Shown in pieces: positions 26,491 to 35,915 of a stretch of 64,000 nt of DNA. The notes beneath the pieces are model-generated. The model had not been told where the DNA came from. It made no database searches and saw only the letters and a list, made by a program, of their open reading frames with translations. How positions within the stretch are numbered: the stretch's first letter is position 1; the number at the start of each line of letters is the position of its first letter. This DNA is from Rhizobium album (GTDB taxonomy: Bacteria > Pseudomonadota > Alphaproteobacteria > Rhizobiales > Rhizobiaceae), in the NCBI RefSeq assembly GCF_003122325.1, contig NZ_QFBC01000020.1, forward strand, positions 62,001 through 126,000. The letters run 5' to 3'. Made by a program: the position numbers and the translations under genes.

Positions 26491-26519
26491 ATTTTGTTCT
26501 CTTTTGGTTCCGGTGTCAA
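26491..26519 (-). promoter_or_regulatory. Promoter with LexA box in the spacer
   Basis: Reading leftwards, TTGACA (26519-26514) and CAAAAT (26496-26491) are 17 bp apart. The spacer contains GAAC-CAAAAGA-GAAC (26510-26496), a perfect alphaproteobacterial SOS box (direct repeat, N7), overlapping the first base of the -10. LexA bound there would block RNA polymerase. This is the best -35 match noted in the window. Confidence 0.7.
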
Positions 26520-26622
26520 TCCCAATTTTGAGCCGTTCCCCGCTATTCTCCCATCACGCGGATGCTGGACCCCTCCTCGGGGTTTGGATATGAAAACACA
26601 GTCGAAAAAGAGGAGTACGAGA

Positions 26623-27207
26623 ATGATCCGAGCCCTGCTCGCCGCCGTGGCGCTCGTCACGGGCACATCCGCTGCCCTGGCTGCCGAACCGATCGCCCCG
26701 GAGCGCATCATCGATGCCGTGACCGGCGACTGGAACAAGGACGACCAGTCGGACCTTGCCCTTCTCGTGGCGCCGGCGGAAGGCGAGGACATGATCGGCA
26801 TCTACATCTATGTCCGCGACAAGGATCATCCGCTGCTCAAGCTGGTGGCCGAAGCGCCGGGCAAGATCTGGGGCAACAGCAGCCTGGACGGCATGTTCGG
26901 CCAGGATCCGTCGCTGACCGCGCTGGCGAACGGCTCCATCGCCGTGCATTCGCAAAACAGCGGTATCGGCCGCAACCGCTGGGAACAGAGGATGACGCTC
27001 GCTTATCGCAACGGCGATTTCGTCGTCGCCGGCTATACCTACAACGACTACGACACGCTCGACCCCAATGCCGGAACGACCTGCGATTACAACGTGCTGA
27101 CCGGCAAGGCCAAGGTGAACGACAAGGAACTGCGTGTCGAACCGAAGTTCATCACCATCCAGGATTGGGACGATACCAAGGATCGCGGTCCCTGCAGCAG
27201 CGATTGA
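26623..27207 (+). CDS. Secreted protein of unknown function
   Basis: A 194-residue exported protein: signal peptide MIRALLAAVALVTGTSAALA, then a mature domain beginning EPIAPERIIDAVTGDWNKDD. It contains several Asp/Asn-rich turns and a cysteine pair near the end (C at about 165 and CSSD at the C-terminus) that could form a disulfide. Family not recognised. AGGAG precedes the ATG at 26623; an ATG at 26590 would add eleven residues. It diverges from the SOS-type promoter at 26491-26519, but its own promoter is not clear. Its leader has an ACCCC/GGGGT hairpin around 26569-26583. It ends 21 bp from the convergent lolD stop. Confidence 0.75.
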   Translation: MIRALLAAVALVTGTSAALAAEPIAPERIIDAVTGDWNKDDQSDLALLVAPAEGEDMIGIYIYVRDKDHPLLKLVAEAPGKIWGNSSLDGMFGQDPSLTALANGSIAVHSQNSGIGRNRWEQRMTLAYRNGDFVVAGYTYNDYDTLDPNAGTTCDYNVLTGKAKVNDKELRVEPKFITIQDWDDTKDRGPCSSD

Positions 27208-27228
27208 GCCGCAGGAAAAACCGCAAGA

Positions 27229-27912
27229 TCAGATCTCGTGCACCTTGCCGTCGCTGATCGTCACGCGACGGTCCATGCGGCGGGCAAGGTCGAGATTGTG
27301 CGTGGCGATGACGGCTGCCAAGCCCGACTGGCGCACCAGGGCTTCCAGCGCGTCGAAGACATAATGAGCCGTTTCCGGGTCGAGATTACCCGTCGGCTCG
27401 TCGGCCAGCAGCACCAGCGGCGCATTGGCAACGGCGCGGGCAATCGCCACGCGCTGCTGCTCGCCGCCGGAAAGCTCCGCCGGGCGATGGGTGGCGCGAT
27501 GGCCAATCCGCATGTAGTCGAGCAGCTGGCTGGCACGCTCGCGGGTCTCGTTCCAGGCAAGCCCGCCGATCAGCTGCGGCATCATGATGTTTTCCAGCGC
27601 CGAAAATTCCGGCAGCAGGTGATGGAACTGGTAAACGAAGCCGATCTCCGAGCGGCGGATCGCCGTCCGCTGGTCGTCGGGCAGATTGTTGCAGCTCTTG
27701 CCGTTGATGAAGACCTCGCCCTTGTCGGGATGCTCCAGCAGCCCGGCGACGTGCAGCAGCGTCGACTTGCCGGTGCCGGACGGCGCCACCAGGGCGACGA
27801 TCTCGCCGGAATGCAGCGTGAAATCCGCGCCCTTGAGAATCGACAGGACGGTGTCGCCCTGGCCGTAGTGGCGTTCGACCCCGGATAGCTGCAGTGCGAT
27901 TTTACGTTTCAT
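27229..27912 (-). CDS. lolD: Lipoprotein-releasing ABC transporter ATPase LolD
   Basis: A 227-residue ABC ATPase: Walker A APSGTGKS (with Ala for the usual Gly at the start), the Q-loop in [12 protein letters not shown], signature LSGGEQQR, Walker [14 protein letters not shown] and the switch His in [14 protein letters not shown] is typical of LolD. It powers the release of outer-membrane lipoproteins to LolA. It lies 15 bp downstream of the permease gene lolC on the same strand. Confidence 0.93.
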   Translation of the reverse strand: MKRKIALQLSGVERHYGQGDTVLSILKGADFTLHSGEIVALVAPSGTGKSTLLHVAGLLEHPDKGEVFINGKSCNNLPDDQRTAIRRSEIGFVYQFHHLLPEFSALENIMMPQLIGGLAWNETRERASQLLDYMRIGHRATHRPAELSGGEQQRVAIARAVANAPLVLLADEPTGNLDPETAHYVFDALEALVRQSGLAAVIATHNLDLARRMDRRVTISDGKVHEI

Positions 27913-27927
27913 GTATGCGTGTCGTCC

Positions 27928-29235
27928 TTATTCGTAACGCAGCGCCTGCACGGGATCGAGCCGTGAAGCGCGCCAGGCGGGAACGATCGTGGCGAGGAAC
28001 GACAGGGTCAGCGCCATGATCACCACCGATACGGTTTCGCCAACATTCATGTCGGCGGGAAGCTGGCTGAGGAAATAGAGTTCCGGGTCGAACAGCACCG
28101 TGCCGGAAATCCAGGAGAAAAACTGCCGGATCGATTCGATGTTGAGACAGACGATAACGCCAAGCAGCACGCCAGCCAGCGTGCCGGCAATGCCGATGGC
28201 CGCCCCGGTCATGAAGAAGATCCGCATGATCGAGCCCGACGTCGCCCCCATGGTGCGCAGGATGGCGATGTCGCTGCCCTTGTCCTTCACCAGCATGATC
28301 AGGCCGGAAATGATGTTGAGCGCCGCCACCAGCACGATCAGCGTCAGGATCATGAACATGACGTTGCGTTCCACCTGCAGGGCGGAGAAGAAGGTCTGGT
28401 TGCGCTGGCGCCAGTCGGTGATGAACACCTGGCGGCCGGCCGCTTCCTCGAGCTTCGGACGCAACTCATCGACCGTATCGGGATTGGCGACGAACAGCTC
28501 GATCGACTGCACCACGCCTTCGGCGTTGAAATACAGCTGCGCCTCCTCGAGCGGCATGTAGATGATCGAGGAATCATATTCCGACATGCCGATCTCGAAG
28601 ATGCCGGAGACGACATAGGACTTGATGCGCGGGTTGACGCCGAGCGGCGTGATATCGCCCTCGGGCGACATCAGCGTGATCTGGTCGCCGGCGTTGAGGC
28701 CGAGTTGGCTTGCCATGCGAGAACCGATCAGCACGCCCTGCCCCGCGGCAAAACCGACGAGATCGCCGCTCTTGACGTTGCTGGAGACGGTCTTCAGCGC
28801 CTCGATGTCTTCGGGCCGAATGCCGCGCACCAGAGCGCCGGTTCCCGCGCCGCCGCGGCCGGAGGCCAGCGTCTGCCCCTCGACCAGCGGCAGGGCCATG
28901 GTGACGCCGGGCACGGCCGCGAATTTCCTGGCCAGTTCGTCGTAATTGTCGAGCGGCGTGTCGATCGGCTGGACGATCATGTGGCCGTTGACGCCGAGAA
29001 TGCGGGAAATCAGCTCGGTGCGGAAACCGTTCATCACCGCCATGACGATGATCAGCGTCGCGACACCGAGCATGATGCCGATGAAGGAAAAGCCGGCGAT
29101 AACGGAGATGAAGGCTTCCTTGCGCCGCGCCCGGAGATAGCGCCAGGCCACGATCCGTTCGAAGGCGGAAAACGGGCGGCCGGCCTTGCTCTTGCCAGGC
29201 TGTTCCGCCGTTTCCTTCACCGCATCTACCGCCAT
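27928..29235 (-). CDS. lolC: Lipoprotein-releasing ABC transporter permease LolC/E
   Basis: A 435-residue permease with one N-terminal membrane helix after a cytoplasmic segment, a large periplasmic MacB-like domain (about 60-290) and three C-terminal helices of the FtsX type; the LolC/E-specific start FERIVAWRYLRARRKE is present. It extracts lipoproteins from the inner membrane. Only one permease gene is visible here, as in other alphaproteobacteria where a single LolC/E type may form a homodimer. It sits between proS and lolD. Confidence 0.93.
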   Translation of the reverse strand: MAVDAVKETAEQPGKSKAGRPFSAFERIVAWRYLRARRKEAFISVIAGFSFIGIMLGVATLIIVMAVMNGFRTELISRILGVNGHMIVQPIDTPLDNYDELARKFAAVPGVTMALPLVEGQTLASGRGGAGTGALVRGIRPEDIEALKTVSSNVKSGDLVGFAAGQGVLIGSRMASQLGLNAGDQITLMSPEGDITPLGVNPRIKSYVVSGIFEIGMSEYDSSIIYMPLEEAQLYFNAEGVVQSIELFVANPDTVDELRPKLEEAAGRQVFITDWRQRNQTFFSALQVERNVMFMILTLIVLVAALNIISGLIMLVKDKGSDIAILRTMGATSGSIMRIFFMTGAAIGIAGTLAGVLLGVIVCLNIESIRQFFSWISGTVLFDPELYFLSQLPADMNVGETVSVVIMALTLSFLATIVPAWRASRLDPVQALRYE

Positions 29236-29249
29236 GTTTTCCCCTTCTG

Positions 29250-30572
29250 TCAGCCGGTCAGCTTGTTCAATGCCGCTTCAACGGTCAGCGTCTCGCGTGC
29301 CCCGGTCTTGCGGTCCTTGAGCTCCACTTCGCCATTGGCGATGGAGCGCGGACCGACGATGACCTGCACCGGAACACCGATCAGATCGGCGGCGGCGAAC
29401 TTCGTGCCGGCGCGATCGTCCGTATCGTCGTAAAGCACATCCTGACCGGCGTTGCCGAGAGCCGCATACAGCCTTTCGCTGGCCGCATCGCAGGCCTCGT
29501 CGCCCGCCTTCATGTTGATGATCACGGAATCGAACGGCGCGACGGATGCCGGCCAGATGATTCCGTTTTCATCATGCGATGCTTCAATGATGGCTGGAAC
29601 AAGGCGGGTGGGGCCAATACCGTAGGAACCCATGTGGACAACATGTTCCTTGCCGTCTGGCCCCTGCACCTTGGCGCCCATCGGCTCGGAATATTTCGTG
29701 CCGAAATAGAAGATATGGCCGACCTCGATGCCGCGGGCCGAAAGGCGATCGCCTTCCGGTATGGCATTAAAAGCCGCCTCGTCGTGCATTTCGGAGGTGG
29801 CGGCGTAGACCGACGTCCACTTGTCGAAGATCGACTGCATGCCGGCGACGTTGTCGAAATCGGTATCTTCGGCCGGAATGTCGAAATCGACGAAATCCTT
29901 GTGGCAGAAGACCTCCGATTCGCCGGTATCGGCAAGGATGATGAATTCGTGGCTGAGATTGCCGCCGATCGGGCCGGTGTCGGCGCGCATCGGAATGGCG
30001 CGCAGGCCAAGCCGCGAGAAGGTGCGCAGGTAGGCGGCGAACATCTTGCGGTAGGAATGTTCGGCACCTTCCTTCGTCAGGTCGAAGGAATAGGCATCCT
30101 TCATCAGGAACTCGCGCGACCGCATGGTGCCGAAGCGCGGGCGGATCTCGTCGCGAAACTTCAGCTGGATGTGGTAGAGGTTCAGCGGCAGGTTCTTGTA
30201 GGATTTGACGTAGGACCGGAAGATATCGGTGACCATCTCCTCGTTGGTCGGGCCGTAGAGCATCGGGCGCTCCTGACGGTCCTTGATCCGCAGCATTTCC
30301 TTGCCATAGGCGTCGTAACGGCCGCTTTCCTGCCAGAGTTCGGCGGATTGCAGCGTCGGCATCAGCAGTTCGATGGCGCCGGAGCGATTCTGCTCCTCGC
30401 GGATGATCTTGTTGACCTTGTCCAGAACCCGCTTGCCCATCGGCAGCCAGCTATAGATGCCCTGCGACTGCTGGCGGACCATGCCGGAGCGCAGCATCAG
30501 CCGATGGGAGACGATCTCGGCTTCCTTGGGATTTTCCTTCAGGATAGGCATGAAAAAGCGGGAAAGGCGCAT
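29250..30572 (-). CDS. proS: Prolyl-tRNA synthetase
   Basis: A 440-residue class II synthetase (motif 1 around [13 protein letters not shown], motif 2 [17 protein letters not shown], motif 3 [13 protein letters not shown]). It is much shorter than the 572-residue E. coli enzyme because the Ala-tRNA editing insertion between motifs 2 and 3 is missing, as is usual in alphaproteobacteria, which rely on a separate deacylase for mischarged Ala-tRNA(Pro). The C-terminal anticodon-binding domain is complete. It is co-directional with lolC 14 bp downstream. Confidence 0.95.
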   Translation of the reverse strand: MRLSRFFMPILKENPKEAEIVSHRLMLRSGMVRQQSQGIYSWLPMGKRVLDKVNKIIREEQNRSGAIELLMPTLQSAELWQESGRYDAYGKEMLRIKDRQERPMLYGPTNEEMVTDIFRSYVKSYKNLPLNLYHIQLKFRDEIRPRFGTMRSREFLMKDAYSFDLTKEGAEHSYRKMFAAYLRTFSRLGLRAIPMRADTGPIGGNLSHEFIILADTGESEVFCHKDFVDFDIPAEDTDFDNVAGMQSIFDKWTSVYAATSEMHDEAAFNAIPEGDRLSARGIEVGHIFYFGTKYSEPMGAKVQGPDGKEHVVHMGSYGIGPTRLVPAIIEASHDENGIIWPASVAPFDSVIINMKAGDEACDAASERLYAALGNAGQDVLYDDTDDRAGTKFAAADLIGVPVQVIVGPRSIANGEVELKDRKTGARETLTVEAALNKLTG

Positions 30573-30865
30573 AGGCTGGTCCAGAAATTTTTGGGATTCC
30601 CTCGACTGCCGGGAATCAATGAACAGGGGCGATTTTGGAAGATGTTCTTAGCCGCTTCGCGGGGCGAAAGAAACCCGCCTGAAACACGCATTTGCGGCGT
30701 GAAGCTCGAATGATGGCCACTCGAAATATGATTTCACGGCAGAATTGAGGCGAGCCAGAACTGAAATTACACTTCTCGCTTGTCAACAGAAAAAATGTAT
30801 CGAAGTGTAGCAAAAATGCAAAAAAATCGGATGACAAAGCCCAATCTCTGAGCTAGTTTCGGCTC
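30573..30865. other. Intergenic stretch upstream of proS
   Basis: About 290 bp with no ORF I can support, AT-richer than the flanks towards 30780-30850. It should hold the minus-strand proS promoter and a plus-strand promoter candidate near 30831. Confidence 0.5.
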
Positions 30866-31007
30866 ACAAAAGAGGCAAGGAGATTAAATTCTTGTCGTTT
30901 CGCGGTCAAAGTCTTGGGAGGATTAGGTCTTAGGCGCGCTCGCTCGCAGCCCCGGTAACGGTTAGAGATCACGCGATACTTTAAAAACAAGGCTTCCAGC
31001 CTTGTTT
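30866..31007 (+). ncRNA. Candidate plus-strand small RNA
   Basis: ATGACA (30831-30836) and TAGTTT (30854-30859), 17 bp apart, could form a promoter. About 140 bases later there is a terminator with a long T-tract on this strand, and no plus-strand gene lies between. An AAGGAG followed by a TTG (30892) opens a 13-codon frame, so a leader peptide is possible. The terminator may simply serve the minus-strand DUF1467 gene, which would remove most of the support. Confidence 0.3.
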
Positions 31008-31013
31008 TTTTTT
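30983..31013. terminator. Terminator, probably bidirectional
   Basis: The stem AAAACAAGGC / GCCTTGTTTT with a 5-base loop is followed on the plus strand by a run of nine T. On the minus strand it is followed by TTTTTAAAG, so it can also end the DUF1467 transcript coming from the right. Confidence 0.8.
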
Positions 31014-31138
31014 GCTTTTTGCCTGCGACTTATCTTTTGCAACGCTGCTTTTCAAAAGCAGCCTCTCATCGCAGGCTTTTATGAAATCCGTATGACGAAA
31101 GGCCGTAGCGGGCCTTTGTCGGCAGGCCGCAACAAAAC

Positions 31139-31408
31139 TCAATCGAATTTGGGAATGAAGCGCGGCAGGGCATCGATGCTGAAGCCGAGATAGACGGAAC
31201 AGAGATACCAGAGACCGTAGAGCACGGCGGAGACCAGCGTCGTCAGCAGCAGAACCTTCTTCGCCTGGAAACGCGTCGGGGCGCTTTCGACGGTGCCGGG
31301 CACGACATGATCGTCCTCCGCCTGCGTGCGCAGGCCGATCGGCAGGATCGCGAAAAGCGTGATCCACCAGACGATGAAATACACTGCAAAGATGGAAAAA
31401 AGCTGCAT
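31139..31408 (-). CDS. DUF1467 family membrane protein
   Basis: An 89-residue protein with two membrane helices (about 3-25 and 50-72) linked by a polar loop with RTQAEDDHVVPGT. This is the DUF1467 layout found next to mce in many alphaproteobacteria; function unknown. A 7-bp AAAGGCC/GGCCTTT hairpin (31098-31117) and a terminator follow it. It is 171 bp downstream of the mce gene. Confidence 0.85.
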   Translation of the reverse strand: MQLFSIFAVYFIVWWITLFAILPIGLRTQAEDDHVVPGTVESAPTRFQAKKVLLLTTLVSAVLYGLWYLCSVYLGFSIDALPRFIPKFD

Positions 31409-31579
31409 CGGTCGTCCTTCCGGGCCTTGCCGCTCCGTATGCGGAGATGCCCTTGGTTTCAGCCGGGCGAACGGCCTCTGGATAAGCTGCTACGGCGTCC
31501 TTGGCGCGACTTGAAAGACGCGCGGCGCTGTAGAGGCCTTATAAGGCCAAAGCCGGTCAAGCTCAAACCGGCCTTATTG

Positions 31580-31984
31580 TCACAGTTGCTCGAGTTCGAT
31601 CAGCGTGCCGAAAAAATCCTTGGGGTGCAGGAAAAGAACCGGCTTGCCGTGCGCGCCGATCTTGGGATCGCCGTTGCCGAGCACGCGGGCACCGGCGGCG
31701 ACAAGGCGGTCGCGGGCGACAAGGATGTCATCCACTTCGTAGCAGATATGGTGCATGCCGCCATCGGGGTTTTTCGCCAGGAAGGCGGCAATGGGCGAGG
31801 TCTCGCCAAGCGGCTCCAGCAGTTCCACCTTGGTGTTCGGCAGTTCCACGAAGACCACGGTCACGCCATGCTCCGGCAAGGCCTGCCTTTGCGAGACCGC
31901 CGCGCCCAGCGTGTCGCGATAGGCATCGGATGCCTTGCCGATATCCGGCACGGCGATGGCGATGTGATTGATGCGTCCGAGCAT
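31580..31984 (-). CDS. mce: Methylmalonyl-CoA epimerase
   Basis: A 134-residue vicinal-oxygen-chelate protein: start MLGRINHIAIAVPDIG with the first metal His, then MHHICYEVDDI and a C-terminal FFGTLIELEQL with the metal-binding Glu. It interconverts the R and S forms of methylmalonyl-CoA in propionate breakdown. The ATG at 31984 has GGAGGAG upstream; the longer frame reads back into rnj and is discarded. It lies 23 bp after the rnj stop. Confidence 0.92.
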   Translation of the reverse strand: MLGRINHIAIAVPDIGKASDAYRDTLGAAVSQRQALPEHGVTVVFVELPNTKVELLEPLGETSPIAAFLAKNPDGGMHHICYEVDDILVARDRLVAAGARVLGNGDPKIGAHGKPVLFLHPKDFFGTLIELEQL

Positions 31985-32007
31985 GACGGTCTCCTCCCCC
32001 GGTCCGG

Positions 32008-33675
32008 TCAGATCTTCGTCAGGAAGACGGTGACGACGGGTTTTTTGCCCCATGCCTCGTTGGCGGCGGCGCGGACGGCACGGCGAACCGCCTCGCGCAC
32101 CGTTTCGAGATCCTTGCGACGGGCACGCGGGATGCTTTCGACGGCGCCGAGCACGGCGTCATAGAGCGTGTCGTTCATGTCCTCGCCTTCATAATCGAAT
32201 TCCGGCAAGCCGACCGGCACGACAACCGGATCGCCGACGAAATCGAAGCGGCTGTCGAGCAGGACATTCACCGCGACATGGCCGACAAAGGCCAGCTTGC
32301 GACGCTCGCCGATGCCCATCTCGTCGAAATCGCCGATCAGCTTGCCGTCCTTGAAGATGCGGCCGTGCGGCGCTTCGCCGACGACCTCGACCGGGCCCGG
32401 CGCTAGCCGCAGGATGTCGCCGTTGCGCACGCGCGGCACGGTGGCGATGCCTGACTGCAGGCCAAGTTCGCGCTGCGCCGTCAGATGCGCGGCTTCGCCG
32501 TGCACGGGAACGAGGATTTCCGGCCGCGTCCAGGCATACATCTGTTGCAGCTCGCTGCGGCGCGGATGGCCGGAGACATGCACCAGCGCTTCGGAATCGG
32601 TCAGCACGTTGACGCCCTGCTCGATGAGGCCGTTCTTGATGTCCTGGATCGCCTTCTCGTTGCCGGGAATGGCGCGGGAGGAAAAGACCACGAGATCGCC
32701 GGCGCTGAGCGCGATGTTGCGCATCTCGTCGCGCGCCAGCTTGGCCAGCGCCGCCCTCGGCTCGCCCTGGCTGCCGGTCAGGATGACGACGACCTTATCC
32801 CGCGGGATGTAGCCATATTCGTCCTCGCCGATGAACGGCTTGATGCCTTCCATGATGCCGACGTCTCGCGCCACGTCGACGACGCGCTTCAGCGAACTGC
32901 CGAGCAGCAAGACTTCGCGGCCCGCCCTGTCGGCGGCTTCAGCGACCGAGCGGATACGACCGACATTCGAGGAAAAAGTAGTAATCGCCACACGGCCTTC
33001 CGCGGACTCGATCACCTTCTGCAGGCTTTCGGAAACTTCCTTTTCCGAAGGCGAAACGCCATCGCGCAACGCATTCGTGCTGTCGCACATCAGCGCCAGC
33101 ACGCCCTCGTCGCCGATTTCGCGCAGCCGCTTTTCGTTGGTCAGCGGACCGAGCGACGGTTCGAGGTCGATTTTCCAGTCGCCGGTGTGGACGACGTTGC
33201 CGAGCGGCGTGCGGATCACCAGCGCCATCGGCTCGGGGATCGAGTGGTTGACAGCGACGGCCTCGATGCTGAACGGACCGACATTGATGATATCGCCCGC
33301 TTTGAACGGCGTCACGGGAATATCGCCGCGCGATTCCTCATAGCGCCGCTTGGCCTCCAGCAGGCCGGCGGTGAAGCCCGAGGCATAGACCGGCACGTTG
33401 AGGCCGGGCCAGAGGTCGTTCAGGCCGCCATAATGGTCTTCATGCGCATGGGTAATGATGATCGCCTTGAGATTCTTGCGCTCGCTGGCGAGGAAGCTGA
33501 TATCGGGGAGAACGAGATCCACGCCCGGCAGGTCCGGACCTGGAAACGTCACGCCGCAATCCACCATGATCCATTGGCGGTTGCTGGGCGCTCCGTAACC
33601 GTAGAGCGCGAGATTCATGCCAATCTCGCCGACGCCGCCGAGCGGCAGAAACACCAGTTCTTCTTTATTTGTCAT
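32008..33675 (-). CDS. rnj: Ribonuclease J
   Basis: A 555-residue metallo-beta-lactamase/beta-CASP nuclease. The HAHEDHYGG metal motif, VNHSIPEP, HTGDWK and the beta-CASP segment (TGSQGEPRAAL, HVSGHPRRSEL, PVHGEAAHL) are all present. RNase J trims the 5' ends of rRNAs and some mRNAs in alphaproteobacteria. The ATG at 33675 (MTNKEELVFLPLGG) is used rather than upstream frames that run into birA. It sits 16 bp after birA. Confidence 0.95.
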   Translation of the reverse strand: MTNKEELVFLPLGGVGEIGMNLALYGYGAPSNRQWIMVDCGVTFPGPDLPGVDLVLPDISFLASERKNLKAIIITHAHEDHYGGLNDLWPGLNVPVYASGFTAGLLEAKRRYEESRGDIPVTPFKAGDIINVGPFSIEAVAVNHSIPEPMALVIRTPLGNVVHTGDWKIDLEPSLGPLTNEKRLREIGDEGVLALMCDSTNALRDGVSPSEKEVSESLQKVIESAEGRVAITTFSSNVGRIRSVAEAADRAGREVLLLGSSLKRVVDVARDVGIMEGIKPFIGEDEYGYIPRDKVVVILTGSQGEPRAALAKLARDEMRNIALSAGDLVVFSSRAIPGNEKAIQDIKNGLIEQGVNVLTDSEALVHVSGHPRRSELQQMYAWTRPEILVPVHGEAAHLTAQRELGLQSGIATVPRVRNGDILRLAPGPVEVVGEAPHGRIFKDGKLIGDFDEMGIGERRKLAFVGHVAVNVLLDSRFDFVGDPVVVPVGLPEFDYEGEDMNDTLYDAVLGAVESIPRARRKDLETVREAVRRAVRAAANEAWGKKPVVTVFLTKI

Positions 33676-33691
33676 GTTATCTGGTTCCAAA

Positions 33692-34456
33692 TCATTCGAA
33701 AAAGACGTCGCCCGCAGCAATCGGCAATAGCCGGCCGCCACCGGTATCGAGCATCAGCAAACCGTTGTCATCAATACCTGCGAACTGGCCGGAAAGCGAC
33801 TTGTCCGGCAGGTTGACGGTGATCTTTTCCCCAACCCCGCAGGCCCCCCTGCGCCATAACTCCACCACAGATGCGATGCCGCGTCCGCGGTTCCAAAGCA
33901 CCAGCATATCGTTCATCGAAACATAGAGATGCGCGAACAGTTCGTCGGGCGAAACGGAGGCGCCCTGTGCGGCCAGCGAGGTGACGGGATACTGGCCGCT
34001 ATCCGGCATGACGGCGATGTTGATGCCGATGCCAATCACCAGCGCCTGACGCCCGTCTGCAAGGTTTTCGCTTTCGAGCAGGATGCCGCAGGTCTTCTTG
34101 CGGCCGATCAGGATGTCGTTCGGCCACTTGATCTCGACGGGTTCGCCGCCCGGCGGCACCACCTTGCGGATCGCATCGTGCACGGCGACGGCGACGGCGA
34201 GCGGCAAGGAGGGCAAGCGGTCGAGCGGTGCCGGATCGATCAGGAGAAGGGAAGCGTAGAGATTGCCGGGCTCCGAGGCCCAGGGTCGCCCGCGGCGACC
34301 GCGTCCGCCGGTCTGGCGGCGGGCGGTGATCCAGAGAGGGCCTGGATCGCCGGCGCGCGCACGCGCCAGGCATTCCGTGTTGGTGGAAGAGACGTCGCCG
34401 AGAGCCTCGTGCCGGACGTCGCTCAGCGTCGTCCGGCTATGTCTCCTGTCATCCAT
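33692..34456 (-). CDS. birA: Biotin--[acetyl-CoA carboxylase] ligase
   Basis: A 254-residue class I BirA without the N-terminal DNA-binding domain, so it is a ligase only and not a repressor. The biotinoyl-AMP loop GGRGRRGRPW, KWPNDILIG and GIGINI are conserved. ATG 34456 overlaps the nuoN stop (TGATG), which places it at the end of the complex I transcript; a TTG at 34459 is the alternative start. The nuoN-birA-rnj order is common in rhizobia. Confidence 0.93.
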   Translation of the reverse strand: MDDRRHSRTTLSDVRHEALGDVSSTNTECLARARAGDPGPLWITARRQTGGRGRRGRPWASEPGNLYASLLLIDPAPLDRLPSLPLAVAVAVHDAIRKVVPPGGEPVEIKWPNDILIGRKKTCGILLESENLADGRQALVIGIGINIAVMPDSGQYPVTSLAAQGASVSPDELFAHLYVSMNDMLVLWNRGRGIASVVELWRRGACGVGEKITVNLPDKSLSGQFAGIDDNGLLMLDTGGGRLLPIAAGDVFFE

Positions 34457-35898
34457 CAAAAGAACGAAGCGGAGGCCGCTTCCGCAGCAGCCCCGAGCGG
34501 GCCGCCGATCAGCACGTACCCGGCGACGAACAGGCCGGAGAGGCCGAAGACCAGCCGCAGCACGCCCGCCGTGCGGGCAAACTCGCCCTTGGCTTCATCG
34601 AACCACATCAGCTTGATGACGCGCAGATAGTAGTAGCAGCCGACGACGGAAGCGAGCACGCCGATGATCGCCAGCGCATAAAGCTTGGCTTCGATGGCCG
34701 CGACGAAAACGAAATACTTCCCAAAGAAGCCGGCGAGCGGCGGGATGCCGGCAAGCGAGAACATCAGCGCCGTCAGCACCACCGCCATGAACGGGTTGGT
34801 GGCGGAAAGGCCGGCGAGATCGTCGATGTTTTCGGTCACGCCACCATCCTTGCGGCGCATCGCCATGATGCAGGCGAAAGTGCCGAGCGTCATGACCATG
34901 TAGATGGTCATGTAGATCAGCACGCCCGAGACACCGGTCTTGGTGCCGGCAGCGAGGCCGACAAGCGCGTAACCCATATGGCCGATGGACGAATAGGCCA
35001 TCAGTCGCTTGATGTTGCGCTGGCCGATGGCGGCGAAGGCGCCGAGCACCATGGAGGCGATGGCGATGAAGGAGATCACCTGCTGCCAGTCGAGCTTGAT
35101 CGGTTCGAAAGCTGTGCCGACGATGCGCACCAGCATCGCCATGGCGGCAATCTTCGGCGCGGCAGCGAAGAAGGCGGTCACCGGCGTCGGCGCGCCCTCG
35201 TAGACGTCCGGCGTCCACATGTGGAACGGCACGGCGGAAATCTTGAAGGCAAAGCCGGTCAGCACGAAGACGAGGCCGAACAGCAGGCCGAGCGAACGGC
35301 TTTCGCCGGAAAGCGCCGTGGCGATTTCGGCAAAGCCGGTGTGGCCGGTGAAGCCGTAGACCAGCGACATGCCGTAGAGCATCATGCCCGAGGACAAGGC
35401 GCCGAGAACGAAATATTTCAGGCCGGCCTCGGTCGACTTCAGGCTGTCGCGGTTGATAGCCGCGACGACGTAGAGCGCCAGCGACTGCAGTTCCAGCGCC
35501 AGGTAGGCGGAGATCAGGTCGTTGGCCGAGATCATCAGCAGGATGCCGAGCGTCGCCAGCACCAGGAGCACCGGGAACTCGAACTGGTTGAGGTGCTCCG
35601 AGCGCGATTGCCCGAGCGTCATGATGATCGCCGTCACCGAACCGATCAGCGCCACGACCTTGAGGAAGCGGGCGAAGGCGTCCGATACGAAGACGCCGCC
35701 GAACGCCAGGCCGTCCGCGCCCGACAGGATCATCCAGCCGCCGGAAATCACCAGCAGCAGGATGGCCAGAACGGTTACTGTCGTCCCCGACTTTTCGCCG
35801 GAGAACACACCGATCATCAGAAGCGCCAAGGCGCCGATCGCCAGAATGATTTCCGGCGTTGCGAGATGCAGACTTGCGAGCAGAATTTCAGCCGTCAT
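34456..35898 (-). CDS. nuoN: NADH-quinone oxidoreductase subunit N
   Basis: A 480-residue proton-pumping antiporter-like subunit with about 14 helices. It has the discontinuous-helix region and conserved lysines ([29 protein letters not shown]). It is the last nuo gene, 17 bp after nuoM, and its stop overlaps birA. Confidence 0.96.
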   Translation of the reverse strand: MTAEILLASLHLATPEIILAIGALALLMIGVFSGEKSGTTVTVLAILLLVISGGWMILSGADGLAFGGVFVSDAFARFLKVVALIGSVTAIIMTLGQSRSEHLNQFEFPVLLVLATLGILLMISANDLISAYLALELQSLALYVVAAINRDSLKSTEAGLKYFVLGALSSGMMLYGMSLVYGFTGHTGFAEIATALSGESRSLGLLFGLVFVLTGFAFKISAVPFHMWTPDVYEGAPTPVTAFFAAAPKIAAMAMLVRIVGTAFEPIKLDWQQVISFIAIASMVLGAFAAIGQRNIKRLMAYSSIGHMGYALVGLAAGTKTGVSGVLIYMTIYMVMTLGTFACIMAMRRKDGGVTENIDDLAGLSATNPFMAVVLTALMFSLAGIPPLAGFFGKYFVFVAAIEAKLYALAIIGVLASVVGCYYYLRVIKLMWFDEAKGEFARTAGVLRLVFGLSGLFVAGYVLIGGPLGAAAEAASASFF

Positions 35899-35915
35899 GT
35901 CTTAGATTCCTGTCG

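Noticed and set aside
22918-26589. A very long plus-strand open frame opposite dnaE
   Set aside because: The minus strand encodes a full DnaE with all motifs; the opposite frame is His/Arg/Ala-rich with no domain, a codon-bias artefact in high-GC DNA. Only its end (26623-27207) is a real gene.
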